Source: Macrostomum hystrix
Taxonomy: Eukaryota > Platyhelminthes > Macrostomidae
Assembly: GCA_950097015.1 (NCBI GenBank)
Contig: CATNEN010000026.1
Span: forward strand, 1,096,001 to 1,160,000
Length of the DNA stretch: 64,000 nt
Direction: 5' to 3'
Shown here: piece after piece, positions 46,446-57,945 of the stretch
Layout: the number at the start of each line of letters is the position of its first letter
How positions within the stretch are numbered: position 1 is the stretch's first letter
Notes under the pieces: model-generated
Database searches by the model: none
The model's input: only the letters and a program-made list of their open reading frames with translations
What the model was told of the DNA's origin: nothing
Position numbers and translations under genes: made by a program

Positions 46446-49400
46446 CTACAATGAGCAACAGCCTTTCTTCTTTTCAATATCGGCGCTTATCTTGATGGCG
46501 TTCCTCAGCTGCTTGTCTTCACGCTCGCGAAGAAGCCTGCGGAATGGAATTAAATATTTGAACACTGTTAGTTGTCTAACAGTTGGCCTCATTGTCTAAC
46601 AGGTAGCCTGATTGTCTAACAGTTGGCCTCATTGTCTAACAGGTAGCCTCATTGTCTAACAGGTAGCCTCATTGTCTAACAGGTAGCCTCATTGTCTAAC
46701 AGGTAGCCTCATTGTCTAACAGGTAGCCTCATTGTCTAACAGGTAGCCTCATTGTCTAACAGGTAGTCTCATTGTCTAACAGGTAGTCTCATTGTCTAAC
46801 AGGTAGCCTCATTGTCTAACAGGTAGCCTCATTGTCTAACAGGTAGCCTCATTGTCTAACAGGTAGCCTCATTGTCTAACAGGTAGCCTCATTGTCTAAC
46901 AGGTAGCCTCATTGTCTAACAGGTAGCCTCATTGTCTAACAGGTAGCCTCATTGTCTAACAGGTAGCCTCATTGTCTAACAGGTAGCCTCATTGTCTAAC
47001 AGGTAGTCTCATTGTCTAACAGGTAGTCTCATTGTCTAACAGGTAGCCTCATTGTCTAACAGGTAGCCTCATTGTCTAACAGGTAGCCTCATTGTCTAAC
47101 AGGTAGCCTCATTGTCTAACAGGTAGCCTCATTGTCTAACAGGTAGCCTCATTGTCTAACAGGTAGCCTCATTGTCTAACAGGTAGCTTTTGTTGTCTAA
47201 GAATAAATAACTAAGAGGTATCTTCATCAGTCGAAATTCATTGTCTCGGATGCTAATAGAAGTGAAAGTCGAACACTTGCATGGCGAATTTGACGAAGGC
47301 CTCGCTAACGGAGGCGCCGCTCTTGGCGCTGACCTCGAAGAACAAGGCCGGCGCATCTCCGGAGTCGTTGCACTCGTCGACTAACCGCTGGGCCGCATCG
47401 GCGTCCACCACCCTGGCAGCTGGTGCTGCGCCCTTCACCTTCTTTGTCTGCGTCAGCAGGTCCACCTTGTTGCCTAGCAGCAGCTTCACTGCACTGTCGC
47501 CGTCGCCCTCCTGGACGCAGTCGAGCCACTCGCGCAGGTGCAGATAGCTCTGGGCGTTGGTGACGTCATAGACAATCACGATGCCGTCAGCTTTGCGAAA
47601 GTACTGCTTGGTAATGCTGCGGAATCTGCACGAATGCACCGGAGATCACTCTCTGCACTGACCATAGACAGAATAGAGCGATGCTACACACTCCATCATC
47701 TGCATTGACCATAGACAGAATAGAGCGATGCTACACACTCCATCATCTGCATTGACCATAGACAGAATAGAGCGATGCTACACACTCCATCATCTGCATT
47801 GACCATAGACAGAATAGAGCGATGCTACACACTCCATCATCTGCATTGACCATAGACAGAATAGAGCGATGCTACACATTCCATCATCTGCATTGACACA
47901 CTCGTAAGCAACACACAAGTAGTTCAAACAATGCGGTCCGCATGAGCAGCAGACAATTGGCGACGGTGTTTGATTAGAAAGCATGAGACAGAGCACATAC
48001 TCGTAGAACAGGGGTTTGCCTGTGTATCAAATCGGGTTAGTGACGCCAGATTTCTCTTGACAGTCTTTGCAAGGCCTCGAACTAGTTCTTGAAAAGTTGG
48101 TTTCGGCGGCCATTGAAACCGAGTGCTCGACTTGTTTGCTCAATTGACCGGAAACACGTGCTCAAAAATTCCTAATAAATTTGGAGCAGCCAGCAGTGCA
48201 AGTTGGACAATTCAACGACTAACAGTCAAACTCAGACTCTCAGCCTCATCAAGAGACAGCTCTGACCCGACTCAATCATGAAGTGGCAGCTCGCTCTCGG
48301 ACTCCTGCTGTGCGCCGCCCTGGCCGCCGCCAGCCCCAGCCAGCAGTCGGATGAGGCGGACACCCTGGCCGCCCTGGAGGCCCTGTCCAACATCGAGGGT
48401 CTGTCGGACGAGGGAGCCGTGCACCTGGCCAAGAAGGGCATCCGCATCAGGAAGGTCATCCGCGTCATCAGGACCATCAAGGATGTCGCCGGTGCCATCG
48501 CCAAGTGAATACCAGACCGCCGACCTGACACTGAACTGACGAAACCACAATCGACTAAACTAGGCTCCCTACAATCTATTAACAAAAACAATATCAGTAC
48601 AAAGAGCTCTATGCGCACAATTAGCACCTGAGCTTATGTCAAGCTCAGGCGTCAGTGAAATAAAAAGCCTCAACTTTTTCTCCATATTAATTGATTCGGA
48701 TTCGCTTATTATTTTTCATTCGAATCGTGTAATGCGGCGATGATTTTCTGAGATATGAATTGATGAGGCTCAGGCCACTGAAGGCCAGCTGCTCACCTCT
48801 CCTGACCCGCCGTGTCCCACAGCTGCAGCGCAATCACCTGGCCCTCCAGCTCCATCGCCTTCACCTGGAAGTCGATGCCAATTGTGGCTGCGAATGTCGA
48901 CTTGAAGGCGTTCTGGCACAGTCGGTGAATCACTGAACTCTTGCCGACGCCCGAGTCGCCGATGAACACCACCTTGAAGACGCGCTCTGGTGCTCGTGTC
49001 ACCGCCTTCATGGTGGTGGCAGCAATAGAAGCCATTGTACTCGGCGTGTTCGAATAGCGGTAGTTAAAAAAATCATACAAGCTCTTACAAAACAAGCGGC
49101 CTCTGAAACTGACTCATGTCCGAGGAATTCATCGTCGTCTTCGTCTCCGGCGCCTTCAGGTGACTCGCGAACTTCGTGCGGCCTTTAGTAGCGCAGTTTG
49201 AAGGGTGAAAAAATGTTTAACGGTAGAAAAACTAGTTTTTAATCCCTGGGGAAGACCACTGGGGTATTTCAAATACCCCCTGCCTACTTCACGATAGCTC
49301 AGAAACCGAATGATCGATGATCTTGTCGAAGCTCCTGGTGACAAGGACAACTAATATCTGTATAAACCTATGTGGCGATTCCATATTGGTTAAATTATGA

Positions 49401-52400
49401 ATAAATTAACAATTTAATCAACCCAAAAAGCCACCATTCGGGACTCTGGACTCACTCAGCGCCAGGTGACAGCGGCAGTGGCTCGAGATGCAGCGGCTCC
49501 AGCGGCAGCAGTGACAGCGGCTTCGACGGCTCGTCCGTCTGAACCTCAATCTCGCACAGCACTGGAGGAGGGGTTGGCAACGCAGGCGACGGTTGCGGCA
49601 TCGTCGGGGCGATCATCAGAGTCGGGGTCGGGCTGGGACACGGTGTCACCATTGTGGCGATCTCGGCGGTCTCCCGTGCTGACTCTGTTGCCCCCGCGGC
49701 GAAGGCTGTCGCAGCCACGGTGGCGCAGATTAGTTCCTCTTGGACCTCCGCCTCCTCTTCGAGCTCCTCGATTGAACCGTCGAATTCGATGTCGTCTATG
49801 GGCAGAAATTTTGCGCCGGACATGTCGTCGAATTCGCAGCCGTCGTCCGGTCCGCCCATGATGTCTGCCAGGGTTTCGCCGCTGCGGGAAAAATGGGCGG
49901 TCGATAATGTGCTGATGATCATGTGGCGTGATCTCTAGGGCTTCTTTGAAAGTTCACTCAGGGTTCCCTAAGGGTTCATCCAAGGATTTCCAGATCCTTG
50001 ATCATTTCCAGATCATTAAACAATCAACGATTGTTTAATGTTTATCCTCTACTCTCCTGGATTCCCCAAGCGATCCTAGAATTCCTCAAGGATTCCCTTG
50101 GGGATTCTCCGAAATTCCCTTAAAATTCTACAGAATTCCCCCCAGGAATCTCCCGAGTTCCCTCAGGATTCCCCTTAATTCCCTAACGATTCTCCGGCAT
50201 TCCTTCGGGATTCTCCAGTAATTCCCTTAGGATTCTCTGGAGTTCCCTTAGGATTCTCTAGAGTTCCCTTAGGATTCTCAGGAGTTTCGTTTGGATTCTC
50301 CGGAATTCCCTAAGGATTCTCCGGAATTCCCTTAGGATTTTCCAGAATCCCCCCAGGAATATCCCGAGTTGCAATCTACCAGTGGATTTCTGATTTCCCC
50401 GAAGGAACTCCGGAATTACCCAAGGGATTCGCCAGTTGTTTCAGAGTACCTTAATATCCCAAATGTATTCCCTCAGGACTCTTCAGCTCCGCTGACTCAC
50501 CCGGCAACCACAGCCGCTGACGCCAGCAAGCACTGCAGCGATTCCTGTCTGTTGAAGTCACGCAGTCCGTCTGTCTGTCCCTCGCCACCCGGCTCTCTAA
50601 AGTGCACGATCTCGCCGAAACCGGCGCCAGCTCTGCCCAGCCCGCCCGCAATGTCGCTCTCGTCCTTCAGACGCCGATTGTCGTTGCGTAGGGACTCCAG
50701 CTGGCGGACAAGATTCTCCCGCTCCAGCGCGATGCCCTCAGTCAGGCGCATCGCCGACTGGACGCGTCGCCTTCGGTCCTCCTTGAACTTGCGCTGCAGC
50801 TCCTCCACGTAGCTCTTGGACTCATCTAGGGCTTCGCGAGAGTCAGCGAGCTCGGCCTCCAGGGCGTCGCGCTCTTTGCCGAGCCGTTCGTTCTCTTGGG
50901 CCGACTCAGAATGCGCGTGGTTGAGCTCCACCAGCCGCTTCTCCAACTGCGGGTTGCGGGGCATGATTTGTCAGCTACGGGATTGCGAATGCAACAATAA
51001 GAAACTAAGTAACGAATGCATTTTGTAACAAAATAGTTAACTGATAGGTTGAAGTGCAAACTGTTTCATTATTAACGAATTCAAATGTCAAAGTTTGATT
51101 CAGTCAAGATTGGATTATTTATTGTTCGACTGACTAAACAAAATGTATTATTAACGGATTAAAAAATTTCCGTATTTAATCTTAAACAAACTTGATTATT
51201 AACGGATTCGAATTTAAACAAATTAAACTTTAACGGATTGGATTATTACCGGATCGTATTATTACCGGATTGGATTATTATTGAAATAAATTTTTAATGG
51301 ATTGGATTATCACCGGATTAAATTTTAGACGTCTTGCTTTTTAAAGGATTGGATCATTAACGGATTGGATAATTAACGGATTGGATTATTAACGGATTGG
51401 ATTATTAACGTATTCGATTATTAACGGATTGGATTATTAACGAATTGGATCATTAACGGATTGGATAATTAACGGATTGGAATATTAACGGATTGGAATA
51501 TTAACGGATTGGATTATTAACGGATTGGATTATTAACGGATTGGATCATTAACGGATTGGATAATTAACGGATTGGATTATTAACTGATTGGATTACTTA
51601 CGGATTGGATTATTAACGGATTGGATCATTAACGGATTGGATCATTAACGGATTGGATAATTAACGGATTGGAATATTAACGGATTGGATTATTAACGGA
51701 TTGGATTATTAACGGATTGGATAATTAACGGATTTGATCATTAACGGATTGGATAATTAACGGATTGGATTATTAACTGATTGGATTACTTACGGATTGG
51801 ATTATTAACGGATTGGATCATTAACGGATTGGATCATTAATGGATTGGATAATTAACGTATTGGAATATTAACGGATTGGATTATTAACGGATTGGATTA
51901 TTAACGGATCGGATTATTAACGGATCGGATTTAGAACGGATTGAATTATTGATTGGATTGGATTTCTAACGGATTGGATTATTACCGGATTAAACTCTAG
52001 ACGTCTTGTTTTTTAGCGGATTGAATCATTAACGGATTAGATAATTAACGGATTGGATTTATAACGGATTGAATTATTGATTGGATTGGATTACTAACGG
52101 ATTGGATTATTAACGGATTGGATCATTAACGGATTGGATCATTAACGGATTAGATTATTAACCGATTTAATTATTAACGGATTGGATTACTAACGGATTG
52201 GATTATGAACGTATTGGATTATTAACGGATTGGATTATTAACGGATTAGATTATTAACGGATTGGATTATTAACGGATCGGGTTATTAACGGATTGGGTT
52301 ATTAATTCGATTAGATTATCAATCTAGCGGGTTGGATTATCAATCTAACGGATTGGATTATCAATCTAACGGATTGGATTATCAATCTAACGGATTGGGT

Positions 52401-55400
52401 TATTATCGGAGTTGAAAAGCAACGTATTCTAATTAAGTAGATGGCTTAATTAACGAATTAAATTAGCAGCACAGAACTGAAACAATTAGTTGTTTACCCT
52501 CTCGTGGTTCTTCATCAGTTCGTGACACAGTTTTTCCTTCTCCATGATCTCCCTGTTCATCTCCTCTCGCAGCTGCCTCTCTCTCCCCCGCTCCTCGGCC
52601 AGAACCCTGGCTCGCTCGGCCCTGATCTGCGACTCCATCTCTTCGTACAGCCGGCGCATCTCCTCTTCGTGCGCTGTCAGTTTACTGAATTTTATTTGAT
52701 TTTCTAACAATTTTATTTGAGAATAAACAAAAAATGCTATCCTTCTACTCACGAATTGAGTTAGGAATTAGACTTACGTTCGCATAGTTCTCTCCAGATT
52801 TCTGTAACTATTGTGACTCTTCATGATCTCGTCCGTCATCTTGCTAACTAGGCACTCGAGGCAGGGCACAAGGTCCGGCTGCTCCACCTGGAGACGGGCC
52901 CACAGGTCGCGAAGGCTTTCCTCACTGAAATTCGTTCAGTTGAATTGTGAATCTATAGCGTCAGTTCAGGCGAATAACCATGGATGTAAGTGGTTGCTAT
53001 GACCGAATAATCATGGATGTTAGTGGTTGCTACGACCGAATAACCATGTATGTTAGTGGTTGCTACGACCGAATAACCATGTATGTTAGTGGTTGCTACG
53101 ACCGAATAACCATGTATGTTAGTGGTTGCTATGACCGAATAATCATGGATGTAAGTGGTTGCTATGACCTAATAACCATGTATGTTAGTGGTTGCTATGA
53201 CCGAATAATCATGGATGTAAGTGGTTGCTATGACCGAATAATCATGGATGTTAGTGGTTGCTATGACCGAATAATCATGGATTTAAGTGGTTGCTACGAC
53301 TGAATAACCATGGATGTAAGTGGTTGCTACGACCGAATAATCATGGATGTAAGTGGTTGCTACGACTGAATAACCATGGATTTAAGTGGTTGCTACGACC
53401 GAATAATCATTGATGTTAGTGGTTGCTATGACCGAATAATCATGGATGTTAGTGGTTGCTATGACCGAATAATCATGGATTTAAGTGGTTGCTACGACTG
53501 AATAACCATGGATGTAAGTGGTTGCTACGACTGAATAATCATGGATGTAAGTGGTTGCTACGACTGAATAACCATGGATTTAAGTGGTTGCTACGACCGA
53601 ATAATCATTGATGTTAGTGGTTGCTACGACCGAATAATCATGGATGTTAGTGGTTGGTACGACCGAATAATCATGGATGTAAGTGGTTGCTACGACCGAA
53701 TAATCATGGATGTAAGTGGTTGCTACGACCGAATAATCATTGATGTTAGTGGTTGGTACGACCGAATAATCATGGATGTTAGTGGTTGGTACGACCGAAT
53801 AATCATGGATGTAAGTGGTTGGTACGACCGAATAATCATGGATGTTAGTGGTTGCTATGACCGAATAATCAGGAAGGTAAATGATTGGTGAATAATTAAT
53901 AAACTTATTGACTGAAAAATCGTAGTGCTAGTAGATTTTTTATAGCTTCTAAACAAGCAAAAATGTTTTCATTTACAATTTACCTGGCTTTTTTCCTAAA
54001 GAAACAGAAAATGAAAAATAATTTTGCATTTCAGCATACTCAACTCATCAATTTGAATGAAATAATTTCTTAGTTTAATTATAGAAGGCTTGTGGGTTTC
54101 AATTTACGTCTATAGGGAGGGGCCAGCCCCAGCAAGGCGCAGAGAGACTGTCACTGCCTAATGATAAGAAAGTCATGCAGATGTACACACATGTCCTCAG
54201 GAGTCAGCGGAATGGGCAGAATTGTCGAATCCTCAGGATAATCCTCAGGATAATCCACAGGAGAATCCACTGGAGAATCCTCAGGGCAGAATCCACAAGA
54301 GAATCCACAGGAGAATTCACATGAAGAATCCACAGGAGAATCCTCAGAAGAACCCACAGAAGAATCCTCAGAAGAATCCACAGGGAAAATCCACATGAGA
54401 ATCCACAGGAGAATCCACAGGAGAATCCGCAGGAGAATCCACAGGAGAATTCACATGAAGAATCCACAGGAGAATCGTCAGAAGAACCCACAGAAGAATC
54501 CTCAGAAGAATCCACAGGGAAAATCCACATGAGAATCCACAGGAGAATCTTCAGAAGAATCCACAGGAGAATCCTCAGGAGAATCCACAGGAGAATCCAC
54601 AGGAGAATCCTCAGAAGAATCCACAGGAGAATCCACAGGAGAATCCACAGGAGAATCCACAGGAGAATCCACATGAGAATCCACAGAAGAATCCACAGAA
54701 GAATCCACAGAAGAATCCACAGAAGAATCCACAGAAGAATCCACAGAAGCCGGTCTAACAGTGGATGTGAGAGATTCCAAGAAAGCAGGCGAGCCGGCGG
54801 AGGCACTCACTCCTGGAAGACACCGGACGACACCAGTTTACTCAAGGTCTGATGAAAATGTTGGTCGTCATCAACGCAGTATTCGTCACAATTGCCGCCA
54901 GCGCCGCCGCTGTGACAGGACTCGGTGCCGGGAGTCGATGACGCAGCTGCGATGCCAGCGAAGGTACCTGCAGTTTTTTACCACACAAAACTGACATTCT
55001 AGATTTGTTCTCGTGACCTATTTAATTAGTTAATATTAATCTAAAGTTTACAGTAATTTTATATTTACAGTTATTTACATTTTTTACATTTACGGTTTTA
55101 CAGTAATCTACAGTTTTACAGTAATCTACAGTTTTACAGTAATCTACAGTTTTACAGTAATCTACAGTTTTACAGTAATCTACAGTTTTACAGTAATCTA
55201 CAGTTTTACAGTAATCTACAGTTTTACAGTAATCTACAGTTTTACAGTAATCTACAGTTTTACAGTAATCTACAGTTTTACAGTAATCTACAGTTTTACA
55301 GTAATCTACAGTTTTACAGTAATCTACAGTTTTACAGTAATCTACAGTTTTACTGTATTCTTCAGTTTTACACTAGTCTACAGTTTACAGTAGTCTACAG

Positions 55401-55698
55401 ATGATAATAACCTTTACAGACAAACGGGAAACAACAACATAGACAGTCATTTAGCAAAAATCCTCTCCCCCAACTCACCGAACCCATCTGTGAATTCCTG
55501 AAGTGTCAGCTTGCCGTTTCTGTCCACATCAAGCTTGTCGAACACATCTTCCACCTGTTCGGCGGTGAGTGACAGCAGGCTGCAAAGCTGCCGCATGTCG
55601 GTGCGGACAATGTGACCCTTGCCGGCGCTGTCGCAGATGCTGAACAGCTCGGCGGCTTTGGCTGCAAGCAGAGCCCTCAGCTCCGAGTCCGCTGACAT
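46446..55698 (-). CDS. RASEF/CRACR2/Rab44-type EF-hand large Rab GTPase, ten exons
   Basis: Large Rab GTPase linking calcium sensing to vesicle traffic. Exons: 55479-55698, 54811-54967, 52778-52924, 52498-52684, 50501-50946, 49456-49881, 49089-49182, 48797-49005, 47281-47625, 46446-46536. Phases agree at every junction, total 773 residues. Order: two EF-hands (23-34 degenerate; 57-68 DVDRNGKLTLQE canonical); a helical linker; coiled coil at about 160-350 (EEEMRRLYEEMESQIRAERA is highly typical of the family); a Pro/acidic disordered part; then a Rab domain with GDSGVGKS (575-582), TIGIDF, WDTAGQER, GNKVDL and VSAKSG; and a KKKGCCSL tail for geranylgeranylation. The start is the first ATG of the frame. 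Intron 9 has a GC donor. The short exon 49089-49182 and the 5' edge of exon 8 are the least certain; MASIAATTMKAV just upstream could start a short Rab-only isoform. Confidence 0.92.
46560..47190. repeat. 20-bp minisatellite, about 31 copies
   Basis: The unit is TTGTCTAACAGGTAGCCTCA. Copies are very homogeneous, with GTAGTCTCA variants in two doublets (about 46761-46800 and 47001-47040), which suggests a block duplication of about 240 bp. It fills RASEF-like intron 9. Confidence 0.97.
47275..47280 (-). other. GC 5' splice site (GC-AG intron)
   Basis: Exon 9 of the RASEF-like gene must end in phase 2 to join exon 10. The only fitting donor is AT followed by GCAAGT, a GC site with otherwise perfect consensus. 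It restores an ATG codon across the junction (KFAM then LLRERED). Confidence 0.75.
47650..47895. repeat. 47-bp minisatellite, about 5 copies
   Basis: The unit is 47 bp with core GACCATAGACAGAATAGAGC then GATGCTACACACTCC. It lies in RASEF-like intron 8, about 25 bp upstream (transcript sense) of exon 9. Confidence 0.96.
48278..48508 (+). CDS. antimicrobial-peptide-like precursor nested in the RASEF-like intron
   Basis: Intronless 76-residue secreted precursor on the strand opposite its host gene. Residues 1-18 (MKWQLALGLLLCAALAAA) form a signal peptide. Residues 19-51 are acidic (seven Asp/Glu, no Lys/Arg). Residues 52-76 start with KK, a possible dibasic processing site, and hold nine Lys/Arg and one Asp. 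Their hydrophobic residues recur every 3-4 positions with cationic residues between (GIRIRKVIRVIRTIKDVAGA), i.e. a cationic amphipathic helix. Signal, acidic pro-piece and cationic helix is the standard layout of linear antimicrobial peptides; there are no cysteines and I do not recognise a named family. CACGTG lies at 48155-48160, and AATAAA at 48659-48664 is 150 bp after the stop. Whether it kills microbes or acts as a neuropeptide-like signal cannot be read from sequence. Confidence 0.72.
   Translation: MKWQLALGLLLCAALAAASPSQQSDEADTLAALEALSNIEGLSDEGAVHLAKKGIRIRKVIRVIRTIKDVAGAIAK
48659..48664 (+). terminator. AATAAA poly(A) signal of the nested peptide gene
   Basis: GAAATAAAAAGCC lies 150 bp after the stop codon and is followed by a CT/T-rich stretch (AACTTTTTCTCC), as expected downstream of a cleavage site. 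It supports an independent plus-strand transcript inside the host intron. Confidence 0.55.
49975..50465. repeat. degenerate 20-22-bp repeat
   Basis: Loose repetition of TTAGGATTCTCCGGAATTCCC-like words, variable in length and sequence, in RASEF-like intron 5. More decayed than the other arrays, so probably older. Confidence 0.85.
51100..52400. repeat. 16-bp minisatellite, about 80 copies
   Basis: The unit is TTAACGGATTGGATTA with ATCATT, ATAATT and AATATT variants that recur in the same order, indicating block duplications. It fills RASEF-like intron 4. Confidence 0.96.
52965..53885. repeat. 33-bp minisatellite, about 28 copies
   Basis: The unit is 33 bp with core ATGGATGTAAGTGGTTGCTA then CGACCGAATAATC. 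The period is a multiple of 3, so long DVSGCYDRIIM-type frames appear that are not genes. RASEF-like intron 2. Confidence 0.96.
54118..54196 (+). mobile_element. fragment of the SINE-like repeat
   Basis: CACTGCCTAATGATAAGAAA and GCAGATGTACACACATGTCC match, with few differences, the minus strand of the SINE-like element at about 42290-42340. The rest of the element is not found here. Confidence 0.5.
54225..54755. repeat. 12-bp minisatellite
   Basis: The unit is AATCCACAGGAG with TCCTCAGAAG and TTCACATGAAG variants. A block of about 120 bp (54330-54400 and 54465-54535) is clearly duplicated. RASEF-like intron 2; ends about 50 bp from exon 2. Open frames are artefacts. Confidence 0.95.
55085..55395. 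repeat. 18-bp minisatellite, about 16 copies
   Basis: The unit is TCTACAGTTTTACAGTAA, very homogeneous. It sits in RASEF-like intron 1, about 85 bp from exon 1. Confidence 0.97.
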
Positions 55699-56374
55699 GT
55701 CTTTTGCAACCTTCCGCGGTCTTCTGAAGTCTACTAACAGAGTGCCTTGGCTATATCTGGTCAGCTCAAAGTCTAAAATAATATTTCTCAACCCCCGCCA
55801 GTCTGTTCTCGACTTCCCAAACCAGTTGCAAAGCCCTTTCCGCCAATAGATAAATTCGTGATAAACAGCTTGGTTGCTTCAGGCCATTGTGCAGTTCGCG
55901 TGAGCACTAAGCAACAGCGGAGTATAGCTTTGCTCTTTGCCGTGTCGGAGTTGGGGTTGGCTGGGCTCTTACTGAGAGAGCAGAAAATCGATATCCGATT
56001 GGCAGTGGCAGAGTGAGCTCTCTGGTGGCTCTCCGACTCTATTGGAAGCCCATATTCAGTTTCAGAGGCCTGAAAGCATGGGCTGCTCCTTTGTCCTAGC
56101 TTGCTAGGAGATCTACAACTTCCCCGATTAACAGTCGCCCACACGTTTGGCAAACATCAAGCACTAATCCAATTGATAATACAGCCAACTACGTGACCCC
56201 GCTGAGCTAATATTTTTGTTTTTTCAGCCGTTTCTGAATGTCATTGTAGTAGCCACACACATGCCCAAATCACTGTCAGTTTAAACTTGACAAAGTTCAA
56301 TATGTTATAATTGAACTGGAGTCATGTGACCAGTTTTTAATATAAAATGGTTTCCTGCCGACTGAAGGTTAGTT
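55699..56374. other. upstream region of the RASEF-like gene
   Basis: Moderate-GC unique sequence expected to hold the promoter. On the minus strand TATTATTTTAG ends about 85 nt before the start ATG and could be a 5' UTR acceptor. No other gene. Confidence 0.4.
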
Positions 56375-56990
56375 ATTTTTGCTGGAAGGATTGCTGAATT
56401 CTGTGCTGGAAGGATTGCTGAATTGTGTGCTGGAAGGATTGCTGAATTGTGTGCTGGTAGGATTGTTGAATTGTGTGCTGGAAGGATTGCTGAATTGTGT
56501 GCTGGAAGGATTGCTGAATTGTGTGCTGGAAGGATTGCTGAATTCTGTGCTGGAAGGATTGCTGAATTGTGTGCTGGAAGGATTGCTGAATTGTGTGCTG
56601 GAAGGATTGCTGAATTGTGTGCTGGAAGGATTGCTGAATTGTGTGCTGGAAGGATTGCTGAATTGTGTGCTGGAAGGATTGCTGAATTGTGTGCTGGAAG
56701 GATTGCTGAATTGTGTGCTGGAAGGATTGCTGAATTGTGTGCTGGAAGGATTGCTGAATTGTGTGCTGGAAGGATTGCTGAATTGTGTGCTGGAAGGATT
56801 GCTGAATTGTGTGCTGGAAGGATTGCTGAATTGTGTGCTGGAAGGATTGCTGAATTCTGTGCTGGAAGGATTGCTGAATTGTGTGCTGGAATGATTGCTG
56901 AATTGTGTGCTGGAAGGATTGCTGAATTGTGTGCTGGTAGGATTGCTGAATTGTGTGCTGGAAGGATTGCTGAATTCTGTACTTGTTTAG
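56375..56990. repeat. 24-bp minisatellite, about 25 copies
   Basis: The unit is 24 bp with core GCTGGAAGGATTGCTGAATT then GTGT. Rare GGTAGG, CTGT and ATGATT variants. Multiple-of-3 period opens both strands; not coding. Confidence 0.97.
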
Positions 56991-57284
56991 CTGCCGAGAA
57001 ATGAACGATATATTTTAATGCAAGCAGAGACACGAAAAAAGTGTAATAAATATATTATTTTTTTTTCTATAGAAATGCCAAGGTTACTGCTTGCGAACAA
57101 AAGGCTTTAATCCAGGATTAAAAATAATCTCCTAAAAATTATTGTCTGGATTAGTAAAAAAAGAACAGAACGAAGTGTTGAAGATTACAAATAAGGTACA
57201 TATTATGCTAGCAAAAATATGGCTAGAGCATTTCACGCTCACACAAAAGACTAAACAGGGGGCAGTATATGCGCATGGGGTGTA

Positions 57285-57945
57285 GTGCCTGTGTAGTGAG
57301 GTGGATGCGGAGTGAGGTGGATGCGGAGTGAGGTGGATGCGAATTGGGGTTAATGCGGAGTGGGGTTGATGCGGAGTGGGGTTGATGCGGAGTGGGGTTG
57401 ATGCGGAGTGAGATGGATGCGGAGTGGGGTGGGTAGAGTGAGGTCGATGTGGAGTGAGGTGGATGCGAAGTGGGGTGGATGCGGAGTGGGTTAGTCTGAC
57501 GCTGAGGCGGGTGCATGAAGTGTGAGGCGGTTGCATGAAGTGTGAGGCGGGTGCATGAAGTGTGAGGCGGGTGCATGAAGTGTGAGGCGGGTGGATGAAG
57601 TGTGAGGCGGGTGGGTGCATGAAGTGTGAAGCGGGTGCATGAAGTGTGAGGCGGGTGATGAAGTGTGAAGCGCATGCATGAAGTGTGAAGCGGGTGCATG
57701 AAGTGGAGGCAGTTGCATGAAATGTGAGGTGGGTGATGAGGTGTGAAGCGGGTGCATGAAGTGTGAGCCGGGTGCATGAAGTGTGAGGCAGTTGCATGAA
57801 GTGTGAAGCGGGTGCATGAAGTGTGAGGCGGGTGCATGAAGTGTGAGGCGGGTGCATGAAGTGTGAAGCGGGTGCATGAAGTGTGAGGCGGGTGATAAAG
57901 TGTGAGGCGGGTGCAGAGAGAGGTGATTGCGGAGTGAGGTGGCTC
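57285..57945. repeat. two adjoining arrays, GGATGCGGAGTGAGGT and GTGCATGAAGTGTGAGGCGG
   Basis: The first part (to about 57490) has 16-bp GTGGATGCGGAGTGAG-like units; the second has 20-bp GTGCATGAAGTGTGAGGCGG units with AAGCGG variants. They share GAGTGAGG / GTGTGAGG words and may have a common origin. Confidence 0.94.

Noticed and set aside
48232-48627. Minus-strand frames covering the nested peptide gene
   Set aside because: Shadows of the GC-rich plus-strand frame, which alone has a signal peptide, a structured charge pattern and a poly(A) signal.
54204-54810. Frames rich in DSPVDS or WILLWILL repeats
   Set aside because: 12-bp array in RASEF-like intron 2; artefact of period.
56375-57004. 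Frames of 170-240 codons encoding 8-residue repeats (LLNCVLEG, AGRIAELC, NSAILPAH)
   Set aside because: Artefact of a 24-bp minisatellite; the same DNA is open in three frames on both strands.
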